This document shows positions 8,255-15,933 of a stretch of DNA of 64,000 bases, piece by piece. The stretch is from contig NZ_VCNJ01000029.1 in the NCBI RefSeq assembly GCF_005938625.1, positions 271,633 through 335,632 on the forward strand, in the 5' to 3' direction. The notes under the pieces are model-generated. The model made no database searches, was not told where the DNA came from, and saw nothing but the letters and a program-made list of their open reading frames with translations. The number at the start of each line of letters is the position of its first letter. Position 1 is the stretch's first letter. Made by a program: the position numbers and the translations under genes. The DNA comes from Pseudomonas fluorescens. GTDB taxonomy: Bacteria; Pseudomonadota; Gammaproteobacteria; Pseudomonadales; Pseudomonadaceae.

Positions 8255-8683
8255 TTAGTCCGAGAGCAACTTTTTACAGTCCAATAGCAAGTCACCCAGG
8301 AATGGATGGATTTCCGTCGACTCCATTAAAGCCATCAGCTCTGTGGCTAGCGACCTGATGGGCATCCATTCCTCATGATCAAATATGAGGCGATCATTGC
8401 AATGAAATGCGGCCTCAGTAAGGCTATTGCATCGCTGCCAAATGTCTTCCAGCCGGCTCTTCACGTCCTCCGGTAGCCCGCTGCCGCAGATTGTAAGTAC
8501 CTCCTCTATCGGAAGAATCATGTCGGACCAGACTTCACAGGCGGGGCAATCCGGGATAGTTGCCTGCTGTATTTCCGAAGTTTGGGCCAGAAACCCAAGC
8601 GCCTCGATTACCTCGCATACGGCAAGAACCTGCTTGTACTCGTTCTGACCGTACCAAGCCCATAGCGTGGTGGAGAACCCCAT
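8255..8683 (-). CDS. Hypothetical protein, 142 aa (second gene of a coupled pair)
   Basis: No family is recognised. The start MGFSTTLWAWYGQNEYKQ is placed at 8683, one base after the TGA of the upstream gene and preceded by GGAG inside that gene, so translation is probably coupled. The product is acidic and largely helical with a CPACEVW cysteine pair, and has no signal peptide or membrane segment. A small coupled pair with no enzymatic motif could be an orphan immunity or regulatory pair, but nothing in the sequence proves this. Confidence 0.6.
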   Translation of the reverse strand: MGFSTTLWAWYGQNEYKQVLAVCEVIEALGFLAQTSEIQQATIPDCPACEVWSDMILPIEEVLTICGSGLPEDVKSRLEDIWQRCNSLTEAAFHCNDRLIFDHEEWMPIRSLATELMALMESTEIHPFLGDLLLDCKKLLSD

Positions 8684-8684
8684 A

Positions 8685-8972
8685 TCAAACTCCAGAAAAA
8701 TCCAGTCCCCGAGCCATCGCATTTTCCATCGCTTCGAGAAGCTGACCGTCGAAGTACTCGGAGCCATCTCTTTCGCGCACTTCGATGCGCTCTTTTGCCT
8801 CTATCAACAGGTGTTCGGAGGCGATATTCTGATTCAAAAAAGTAGCGACCATAAGATCGCTCAAATGCACTAGCGGTGTATCCCATGACTCCTGGCAGCG
8901 TTGCATCAGCCCCGTATGGGCATCCCCATGCCATGGGCCTAAAAGATTCGAGATTGTCAATTTTGAGGTCAT
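8685..8972 (-). CDS. Hypothetical protein, 95 aa (first gene of a coupled pair)
   Basis: A small acidic protein starting MTSKLTISNLLGPWHGDA, with a helical middle (LSDLMVATFLNQNIASEHLL) and no recognised domain. It ends in TGA immediately before the ATG of the next gene (TGATATG), so the two form one translational unit. Neither has paralogues in the window. Confidence 0.6.
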   Translation of the reverse strand: MTSKLTISNLLGPWHGDAHTGLMQRCQESWDTPLVHLSDLMVATFLNQNIASEHLLIEAKERIEVRERDGSEYFDGQLLEAMENAMARGLDFSGV

Positions 8973-9082
8973 AAACTTCCTGAAGTCAGGCTAACGCGCC
9001 AAGCGATTCGCTTTGCTCGGAGGAGATGAAACTCACCCCTCAATCAAATGAGTTTAACTCAGTCACATTAACGACAGGAATC

Positions 9083-9475
9083 TCACGGCGACTGCCAAAC
9101 CCCACCATTCGCCACCGGCACCTCTCCCAGATCATAGGGATTGACCCCTTCAAGACAGCCAACATTGAAGCCGAACTCCTGCGCATTGGTGCTGCGTCGG
9201 TGATGGGTGTAGATCCCGCAGTTGCCGCAGAAAAAATGCTCGGCCACTTGCTGGCCAAAACTGTACTTCAACAATGCCGACTTACCACGGATCACTTTCA
9301 GGTCAGCCGCCGGCACCGCGGCGACGATCGCGCCTCGGCGTTTGCAGAACGAGCAGTCGCAGCGGTGCGGCGTGGGCAGGCCGTCGGGCAGGTGGATTTC
9401 GAGGATCACGGCGCCGCAATGGCAACTGGCGCGATGGTCGCGACGGATGGGTGTGCTGCCGATCTGTTTAAGCAT
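9083..9475 (-). CDS. GFA-family zinc-binding protein
   Basis: A 130-aa protein with the spaced cysteines of the GFA (glutathione-dependent formaldehyde-activating enzyme-like) fold: ASCHCGAVILEI, CDCSFCKRRG and HFFCGNCGIYTHH. These bind structural and catalytic zinc. Most members of this broad family are not formaldehyde-activating enzymes and their substrates are unknown. The start at 9475 is favoured by GGAGGCTTAGTC. It begins two bases after the stop of the DUF6555-like gene, so both are likely on one transcript. Confidence 0.85.
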   Translation of the reverse strand: MLKQIGSTPIRRDHRASCHCGAVILEIHLPDGLPTPHRCDCSFCKRRGAIVAAVPAADLKVIRGKSALLKYSFGQQVAEHFFCGNCGIYTHHRRSTNAQEFGFNVGCLEGVNPYDLGEVPVANGGVWQSP

Positions 9476-9477
9476 GA

Positions 9478-9726
9478 CTAAGCCTCCATCCAGTCCACCG
9501 TTGCCGTCTCGCGCCATTTCACCTCGGTGATGCCGAATCGCTCGGCCTGGGGTTTGGAGATGACTTTCAACGGTGGCTTGCCGGGTTTGGGAATCGGCGC
9601 GATGCCGGCATCGCAACTCGCCCAATGCCATGCGTCAGCGTTGCGCATGGTTTTTGCGCGGATGACGAATGATTTTGGTTGGCCGTGAAGTTTGTATTCG
9701 ATGACGAAGATGTCGACGTTGCTCAT
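9478..9726 (-). CDS. Small Pseudomonas-type protein (DUF6555-like)
   Basis: An 82-aa protein starting at ATG 9726 behind an ideal AAGGAGG. It contains FVIEYKLHGQPKSFVIRA near the start and WHWASCDAGIAPIPKPGKPP in the middle. I associate this pattern with DUF6555, a small family of unknown function; the name is from memory. A distant relative (VIEYK-G-P-F pattern) appears at 31983. It is followed at once by the GFA gene. Confidence 0.65.
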   Translation of the reverse strand: MSNVDIFVIEYKLHGQPKSFVIRAKTMRNADAWHWASCDAGIAPIPKPGKPPLKVISKPQAERFGITEVKWRETATVDWMEA

Positions 9727-9911
9727 GCGTTCCTCCTTACGCTCATACGCAAATGAGTTTTGCCAACGAAAAAAATTCAAAGGATTTTCGGGGTCTGTTT
9801 CAGGCCGCTGGCAATTGTTTTTGCTTTGAACGGTTGGGACTGGCCGCAGCCTAAAAATCAAGTCCCCGCGAGGACTAACAGACCCCACGATTTCACCCCC
9901 GGAGGCTCCCA

Positions 9912-10346
9912 GTGAACAAGACGATCAGCGCCGAGGATTTGAACATTCAGCTAAAACACAACGATGACGTTGCCCTGTTCAAATGGCTGCTTGCCAGTTT
10001 CCTGATGGGCAAGCGGATACAGGCGGAAATTGCCGCCGAAGCCTATAGGGTGATCGCCGACAAACACGGGCGCGATACGCCACGCAAACTGGCAGCGTGC
10101 AGCCATCGTGAATTGGTTGCGATGCTCGGTGAGGCGCATTACGTGCGTTACGACGAGACCACCGCCGTGCGACTTCACGCCTTGGCACGCCGGTTAAACG
10201 ACGAGTACGCGGGCAAGGTCAGCCATATGCTCGAGGCCAGCGCCGATCGCCAGGCGTTTGAGAAACGGCTGGCGGAATTCGACGGCATCGGTCCGAAAAC
10301 CGTGGAAATCTTCATGCGCGAAGCAAGCGCTGTACTTGGCTTTTGA
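9912..10346 (+). CDS. HhH-GPD-type DNA glycosylase-like protein
   Basis: A 144-aa protein with a helix-hairpin-helix motif FDGIGPKTVEIFMREA near the C-terminus and an N-terminal helical lobe (LFKWLLASFLMGKRIQ) like those of endonuclease III-type glycosylases. It is much shorter than Nth (~210 aa) and lacks the [4Fe-4S] cysteines. It is therefore best called a minimal HhH-GPD-like DNA-repair protein of unproven activity. The start follows GGAGGCTCCCA. The upstream gap contains an inverted repeat GGGGTCTGTT (9790-9799) / AACAGACCCC (9877-9886). Confidence 0.7.
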   Translation: MNKTISAEDLNIQLKHNDDVALFKWLLASFLMGKRIQAEIAAEAYRVIADKHGRDTPRKLAACSHRELVAMLGEAHYVRYDETTAVRLHALARRLNDEYAGKVSHMLEASADRQAFEKRLAEFDGIGPKTVEIFMREASAVLGF

Positions 10347-10391
10347 TCGCGGGCCGTGACAGGAAAACGGACACCACCCGCGTTGTGAAGG

Positions 10392-10868
10392 CTACCTGAC
10401 TCGACGACCAGAACGATTGATCGCCAGAAGGCATAGCCCGACCAGCAATGCAGCGCCTGCAACCAGGAGCGCCGAAGGTTGAATCGGTTGGCGCAAGCCA
10501 GCTGCTGTATGCCGCTGCGATATCGCCAGTGGTCGGGATTCAATGGTCACTTCGTCAAATGACCGGAATGGCGCAACGACCTCTGCCTGAAACGGCATTT
10601 CCTCGATGCTCAGACGCAGGCCATCTGACAGTACCAGTGTCCGCGCGGTGATCGTGCCAACGATTCTGTCCGGATAAACCGGTTCGCCATTGGGATCGAG
10701 TTGGTCATACAGGAAATTCTGTCCTTCAAGCCATCCAACGGCCGTCTGCAACTCAGGGCCCAGGTAATACTTGCCGTCGAGGAAAAATCCAGGAAATTGC
10801 GGCGCGCGCTCGACGCTTTCAATGCGATAACGCTCACCCGGTTTCATACCGGTTTCAGGGGCAATCAT
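10392..10868 (-). CDS. Hypothetical protein with C-terminal membrane anchor
   Basis: A 158-aa protein. The body is soluble and strand-rich (RYRIESVERAPQFPGFFLDG, RTLVLSDGLRLSIEEMPF). One transmembrane helix near residues 133-150 (SALLVAGAALLVGLCLLAI) is followed by a basic tail (NRSGRRVR), giving a tail-anchored topology. ATG 10868 was chosen because GGAGGGATTGACC precedes it. It lies about 105 bp downstream of the HEAT-repeat gene on the same strand and may share its transcript. Function unknown. Confidence 0.6.
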   Translation of the reverse strand: MIAPETGMKPGERYRIESVERAPQFPGFFLDGKYYLGPELQTAVGWLEGQNFLYDQLDPNGEPVYPDRIVGTITARTLVLSDGLRLSIEEMPFQAEVVAPFRSFDEVTIESRPLAISQRHTAAGLRQPIQPSALLVAGAALLVGLCLLAINRSGRRVR

Positions 10869-10973
10869 GGTCAATCCCTCCGCTGTAGGTTCAGCGGTAG
10901 AGAACAAGGATCGACTGTCGTTCCATGTAAATGAGGAAAGGTAGCGGTTGTCCTGGTCGACAGACCGGATCTT

Positions 10974-12323
10974 TCAGGAGAGCAAACGCACACCCGAGCG
11001 AATCAGTCCCTTTGCCGTCAATTGCCGAATCTTTTCCCGCAATGCTTCGCGCTCGGCCTTGGGCGTTACCGGATCGACAGTCAGATACTGCCTGTCGCAC
11101 CACGATTCGATTTGACCTATCCAGTAAGTTTGTCCGGCGTGTCCCGTGTCGAGGCGACTTAACAAGTAGCCGATTTGTTGCCAGGTCGGGAGCAGTTGGA
11201 AAATGGCACTGCGACGGGGCTGCGTGAGTTCATGCCAGTCTCGATCAAGTTTGGCTGTCAATCCGCGGATCAACAAAGACCAGGCAACTTTTTCAAGTTG
11301 CGCAATCAGCACTGAAAAAACTTTATCCGACGGATCATCAAGTGTCTCGAACAGCTCAGGCAATTGATCATCGCGAAGCTGGCGCGCTGCGGCCTGTCGC
11401 ACCGTGACAAAGGCCGAGCGCAGTGCAGGTGTATGCCAATGCTCTGGCAACGTGTCATTGAGTTCAGTGGTCAGGCCGAGCACGCCCAACCAGTGTTGTT
11501 TTGCCGTGGGCAGAGGTTGACTCAAGCGCTCGGCGAGGACCGCGTGCGCATCAACGTCATTACGCGGTGCGGCCCACAGCGCCAGATTGCGCACGGCGGG
11601 TGACACATCCAACAAGGCTTCGCGCAGAACAGGTTTCGGATCGGCGAGCAGCGGCAGCAGCGCATAAAGCACGCGCACGCGGATTTTGCCGCCCGGGCGT
11701 GACATCGCTTCAAGGAGCAACGGCAGACTTTGTGCCGACGGCAACATCGCAGTCGCCGGCACCGCCATCAAACGTACGGTCAATTCGCGATGAGCCAAGG
11801 CGCTGCGGAGCAGGGTTTCGCGATCTTCAGGGTTTTCCAGCAAAAGCGTAAACAGGTAACGCGCGGCTTTGCCCTGGCGATTCAAGAAGTCGGCGTACAC
11901 CTCATCCCGGCATTCCGCCGATTGCAGCATTGCGCGTACCGCCGACAGCGTCTGACTGTGGTCGACCCGGTGTTGCGCTGCCAATGCCATCAAGGGTTCA
12001 AGAGCGGACAACCAGGCCTGGGTATGAGCAGGCGAGAAGTAGTGTTGCAAGCCCGCCGCCGCCAAATCGCGCACCTGCGGGACCCAATCGTTCAGACGCT
12101 CGATCAGCACCACTAATGCTTCGGCAGAAGGCTGCCTGCACAGTTCTCGCACCGCAACTTCTCGAACAAAGCCGTTGGAGTGATTGCTCACGTCTGCCCA
12201 TGTGCCGGTGTTGCCGAAGTGAGCGAGTATCTCCAGCGCCTCGTTGCGCCGATAGTTCTCATAGGCGGAAAGCTGTGTTTGCTTGCGTGCCAACCGAGCC
12301 AGCCAGTCTTGAGTGGTGTTCAT
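10974..12323 (-). CDS. HEAT-repeat protein
   Basis: A 449-aa soluble protein built from repeated helical pairs of the HEAT/PBS-lyase type. Examples are NEALEILAHFGNTGTWADV, REVAVRELCRQPSAEALVVL and VRDLAAAGLQHYF. Such scaffolds mediate protein-protein contacts, and no catalytic domain is seen. ATG 12323 was selected with AGGA upstream; an in-frame codon at 12401 would add 26 unconvincing residues. A role as an assembly or regulatory scaffold is inferred only from the fold. Confidence 0.7.
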   Translation of the reverse strand: MNTTQDWLARLARKQTQLSAYENYRRNEALEILAHFGNTGTWADVSNHSNGFVREVAVRELCRQPSAEALVVLIERLNDWVPQVRDLAAAGLQHYFSPAHTQAWLSALEPLMALAAQHRVDHSQTLSAVRAMLQSAECRDEVYADFLNRQGKAARYLFTLLLENPEDRETLLRSALAHRELTVRLMAVPATAMLPSAQSLPLLLEAMSRPGGKIRVRVLYALLPLLADPKPVLREALLDVSPAVRNLALWAAPRNDVDAHAVLAERLSQPLPTAKQHWLGVLGLTTELNDTLPEHWHTPALRSAFVTVRQAAARQLRDDQLPELFETLDDPSDKVFSVLIAQLEKVAWSLLIRGLTAKLDRDWHELTQPRRSAIFQLLPTWQQIGYLLSRLDTGHAGQTYWIGQIESWCDRQYLTVDPVTPKAEREALREKIRQLTAKGLIRSGVRLLS

Positions 12324-12645
12324 GGTGCAGTCCTGTGCGTCCTTGCGGGGGTGATTTTTTGCGCAAAAGCGCCAGCCTACGCGACTTGCGCCGGAGGGCA
12401 AAAGAATCCTTGTTTTTCTGAAGACCTCATCTCGGTCAGGAGCGGCTTGATCTTTTCAAGCTATTCAAACGTCACCTCATGGGTGCTGACTATTGTTGCC
12501 CATGTTGGGCATTTGTGGGCGGAGGCGAACACGCCTCGTGGGGCGCGGGTAGTGTTTACGTTGCCTGGGTGTACGGGATCAGCGCAGGCATCATGACGAG
12601 TCCTTTGTTACTCTTTGGCCTCAATGGCTTCAGGATCTCCGGCAT
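12324..12645. other. Intergenic region, no supported gene
   Basis: This separates the HEAT gene and the frameshifted HIT gene, which are divergent, and must hold their promoters. Short open frames are present but show no family resemblance or ribosome-binding site. Confidence 0.4.
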
Positions 12646-13127
12646 ATGGAAATTGCCCCGCATTTCATCATTCATGAAACCGATCACTGGATCATCAATC
12701 ACCATCTGGCGAACTCGCTTCCCGGCTATCTGATGCTTGGGACTAAGGTCGAAACCACATCGCTGGCCGAGTTGTCATCCGGTGCCTTGGGCGAATTGGG
12801 TGGTTTGCTTGCCAAAACCCAGCAAGTCATTGAGCGACAACTCAAGCCAAAAACCTCTACATCGGTCGCTACGGGCATCAGCCGGGTTTACTGATCCACT
12901 TCCATTTCATTCCGGTTTATCACTGGGTCGAAGCGCTGTTCTGGGAGGACACGCGATATCGGCTCCTCGAAACGTTTGCCCACGCTGAAGGCGCTGCGTC
13001 AGCGACTGACGGTGCAGAGCTGACGTTATTCGTCTGGCGGGAGTTTGGTGAAAACCCGATACCACCGAAGGCGCAAGGCCCCTCCATTGAAGAAGTGATC
13101 AAACATCTGCGTATTGCGTTTGGCTGA
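12646..13127 (+). pseudogene. HIT-family nucleotide hydrolase, frameshifted
   Basis: The first part (from MEIAPHFIIHETDHWIINH) and the second part (LYIGRYGHQPG...LLIHFHFIPVYHW...) lie in different frames but together make one HIT-family protein of about 160 aa. It has the histidine-triad-like motif HFHFIPVYHW. The frame breaks at CCAAAAACC near 12846, where five A's stand in place of the six that would keep one frame. Either a one-base deletion inactivated the gene or the base was lost in sequencing. Intact relatives hydrolyse dinucleoside polyphosphates or nucleoside phosphoramidates. Confidence 0.75.
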
Positions 13128-13441
13128 TTGTTGGAACAAGGCACAACGAACCCACAAACTATTCAGCGACTTCTCGCTGACTGATTGGTGTCGATACCGA
13201 CCGCTCGGTCTTTGCATGTCGATATCAGACACAACCATGGCGCAATCAGGCTATTGAGTCGTCCGGCAGGCCGGGTAAGGTGACATGTCTTCACATCAAA
13301 ATAACCCCATCAAGATCATGGGGTTGATAAGAGCTGCGGCGGTTGAGGAGGGCTTCTTGAGGGGCGTTCAGCAGACGACGATGGTAATCGTTCGTGCAGT
13401 CAACTCGCTTAAATGTCGATCAGCAGAGAATAAAAAAACCA
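13128..13441. other. Intergenic region with a small hairpin
   Basis: No convincing gene. AACCCCAT (13303-13310) pairs with ATGGGGTT (13318-13325) around a 7-nt loop, but no T-run follows. The rest presumably contains the promoter of the amino-acid permease gene. Confidence 0.4.
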
Positions 13442-14842
13442 ATGATCAGCCCGAACTCAACGGATTCGAGTAGCCAATTGGCGCAGGGCTTCAAGCCTCG
13501 TCACGTCACCATGCTGTCCATCGCCGGGATTATCGGCGCCGGATTGTTCGTAGGCTCGGGGCATGCGATTGCCGCAGCGGGGCCGGCGGTACTTCTGGCC
13601 TATCTGTTCTCGGGGCTGCTCGTCGTGCTGGTCATGCGCATGCTCGGCGAAATGGCGGTGGCCAATCCGGACACCGGTTCGTTCTCGACTTATGCCGATC
13701 AGGCGATCGGGCGCTGGGCGGGCTTCACCATCGGTTGGCTTTATTGGTGGTTCTGGGTGTTGGTGATTCCCATCGAAGCATTGGCGGCCGGCCATGTTTT
13801 GAACCAATGGTTTCCTCAGGTCGATGCCTGGCTGTTTGCGTTGGGCTCGATCATTGCGCTGGTGGTGACCAACCTGTTCAGCGTGTCCAAGTACGGTGAG
13901 TTCGAATTCTGGTTCGCCATGGCCAAGGTTGTGGCGATCATCGGTTTTATCGGCGTCGGTTTTGCGGTGTTGATGGGCTGGATTCCCGACAGGGAAGTCA
14001 GCGGTTTGAGCGGACTGATGGCCGAGCACGGCGGATTTGCGCCCAATGGGCTGTCGGCGGTTGTCGGTGCGTTCATCACCATCATGTTCAGTTTCATTGG
14101 CACCGAAGCGGTGACCATCGCTGCTGCCGAATCCAACGACCCATCGCGAAACATTGCCAAGGCCACGCGCTCGGTGATCTGGCGCATCGGCGTGTTTTAC
14201 CTGCTGTCGATCTTCGTGGTCATCTCTGTGGTGCCGTGGAATGATCCGTTGCTGGCCTCGGTCGGCTCTTATCAGCGCGCCCTGGAAATCATGAACATTC
14301 CCCACGCCAAGTTCATGGTCGACGTGGTCGTGTTGATCGCCGTGGCCAGTTGCATGAACTCCTCGATCTACATTGCCTCGCGCATGTTGTACTCACTGGG
14401 CCGGCGTGGCGACGCGCCAAAAATGCTCAAGACAACCTCCTCGGCAGGCGTACCACGGGCCGCTGTTATCGCCAGCACCGTGCTCGGTGCGTCGATCACC
14501 GTGTGGAGCTATTTCATGCCGGCCGGGCTGTTCGAATTCCTGCTGGCCAGTTCCGGTGCGATTGCCTTGCTGGTGTACTTGGCGATTGCGGTTTCGCAAC
14601 TGCGCATGCGGCGGATATTGCGTCAGCGCAAGGTCGAACTGACCTTTCGCATGTGGCTGTTTCCGTGGCTGACGTGGTTGGTAATCGTGTTCATTTGTGC
14701 CGCGCTGGCGGTGATGATGATCACCCCCGAGCACCGCACCGAGGTCACCACCACCATTGGCCTGGCGCTGGCGATTTCCTTTATCGGCCTGGTGACGTCG
14801 CGTCATCCTGCACCGCTGGCGAGAGTCACGTCAGCGGGGTAA
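13442..14842 (+). CDS. Amino-acid permease, APC superfamily (GabP/AAT-like)
   Basis: A 466-aa inner-membrane protein with 12 predicted helices. The substrate-binding helix 1 motif SIAGIIGAGLFVGSGHAI (with GxGLF) is characteristic of the amino acid transporter family, and GEMAVANPDTGSFSTYAD is the conserved stretch of the AAT group. It is most like GABA permease (GabP) and related gamma-amino-acid/proline importers, but the substrate cannot be set from sequence. ATG 13442 was used; an upstream GTG in frame lacks support. The gene stands alone. Confidence 0.85.
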   Translation: MISPNSTDSSSQLAQGFKPRHVTMLSIAGIIGAGLFVGSGHAIAAAGPAVLLAYLFSGLLVVLVMRMLGEMAVANPDTGSFSTYADQAIGRWAGFTIGWLYWWFWVLVIPIEALAAGHVLNQWFPQVDAWLFALGSIIALVVTNLFSVSKYGEFEFWFAMAKVVAIIGFIGVGFAVLMGWIPDREVSGLSGLMAEHGGFAPNGLSAVVGAFITIMFSFIGTEAVTIAAAESNDPSRNIAKATRSVIWRIGVFYLLSIFVVISVVPWNDPLLASVGSYQRALEIMNIPHAKFMVDVVVLIAVASCMNSSIYIASRMLYSLGRRGDAPKMLKTTSSAGVPRAAVIASTVLGASITVWSYFMPAGLFEFLLASSGAIALLVYLAIAVSQLRMRRILRQRKVELTFRMWLFPWLTWLVIVFICAALAVMMITPEHRTEVTTTIGLALAISFIGLVTSRHPAPLARVTSAG

Positions 14843-15006
14843 AAAGGGAGCGGTCTGCGCTGATCTTTTGAGGACGCCGGGCTTTATCGCCGCAGATTCC
14901 GCATCCGTATAGTGCTTGCCCCGTTACGTGTTCGCCCATAAACCCTCCCACTGCACCGAAGTATTCAGGTCAATGACGCCGGTAGTCGCCGGCGCACGGA
15001 GGGATC

Positions 15007-15420
15007 ATGGACACCACCGCAATTCCCGAGGGTTTTACCCCGCTTACCCGCAGCAGTCCGTTGCTTGATCTGCTTGGCCCGATCTACGCGAGGGGCAGTG
15101 GGCTGCAATTGGAACTGGGGTTGTTGACTGACTCACGCCATGCCAATGGCCGTGGCACCCTGCATGGCGGCGTCTTGGCGACATTGGCCGATGTCGGCAT
15201 GGGCTACGCCATGGCATTTTCCAGCGACCCTCCACAGCCTTTGATCACGGCGAGCATGACCCTGGATTATCTCGGCGCGGTAAAAATGAATGAGTGGCTG
15301 GAAGTGCGTCTTGAGTACTCGAAAAAGGGGCGCCAACTGGCGTTTGCCGCCGTGAGCCTGCATGTCGGCGAGCGTACGGTTGCGCGGGCCAGTGCGGTGT
15401 TTGCGGTGCCGATGGGTTGA
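15007..15420 (+). CDS. PaaI-type hotdog-fold thioesterase
   Basis: A 137-aa protein with the signature LHGGVLATLADVGMGYAMAF (the HGG turn and the following helix) and a C-terminal ASAVFAVP strand typical of PaaI-like acyl-CoA thioesterases. It probably hydrolyses acyl-CoA or aryl-CoA in the cytoplasm as a homotetramer. The start is supported by CGGAGGGATC. A GCCGG/CCGGC hairpin sits just upstream (about 14972-14995), almost touching the ribosome-binding site. Confidence 0.85.
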   Translation: MDTTAIPEGFTPLTRSSPLLDLLGPIYARGSGLQLELGLLTDSRHANGRGTLHGGVLATLADVGMGYAMAFSSDPPQPLITASMTLDYLGAVKMNEWLEVRLEYSKKGRQLAFAAVSLHVGERTVARASAVFAVPMG

Positions 15421-15528
15421 AAGGCGTGGCCATCAAGGGGTGGGCAACCCACAGACCCCGTCATGATGCCGCAGGTGTGTGCGTTATCGGGTCGCCTTGC
15501 ATGGCCGCTTTTTGGCCGATGCCGTTCT

Positions 15529-15933
15529 CTACCAGCGTGAGAATTTCAGCGACAGCGGATCGAATGACACGTTGGCCATACTTCGAGCGTCAGCGACTAA
15601 TTGCCATTGCCCAGCAGTGGCGTCTTTTTCGCGCAGGGTCCAGTGCCCGGGGCCGGACCAGGACAGTTCTATGTACGGCCCGTCAAGTGCTTTGCTCGCT
15701 ATTAACATGTCGACTTCGTCAGCAGGCCCCGGGAGCATGCCTCCGACAGCAATGGGCACGCGCTGACGCAAAAGGCTGTTGAGCAGGCTCAGCAACTCGG
15801 CACGTGACGTGTAATGCACGCCGTGCTCCCCGACTTCGGAGTCGGCAAACACCAGGCTGCCGCTATCGGCGTCCACCGAACTGATCAACGTGAGATGCGT
15901 CGGTGGCCGGCCTGAGCCTTTTGAATACCTCAT
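15529..15933 (-). CDS. Hypothetical protein coupled to the ABC exporter
   Basis: A 134-aa soluble protein with no recognised family, starting MRYSKGSGRPPTHLTLIS. Its ATG (15933-15931) overlaps the TGA of the ABC transporter gene (ATGA), so translation is coupled. It contains LLSLLNSLLRQRVPIAVGGMLPGPADEV. A link with the exporter is suggested only by the overlap. Confidence 0.65.
   Translation of the reverse strand: MRYSKGSGRPPTHLTLISSVDADSGSLVFADSEVGEHGVHYTSRAELLSLLNSLLRQRVPIAVGGMLPGPADEVDMLIASKALDGPYIELSWSGPGHWTLREKDATAGQWQLVADARSMANVSFDPLSLKFSRW

Noticed and set aside
8255..8972. A frameshifted single gene
   Set aside because: The stop and next start are one base apart with a ribosome-binding site upstream, which fits two coupled genes better than one broken gene. 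No homologue that I know spans both.
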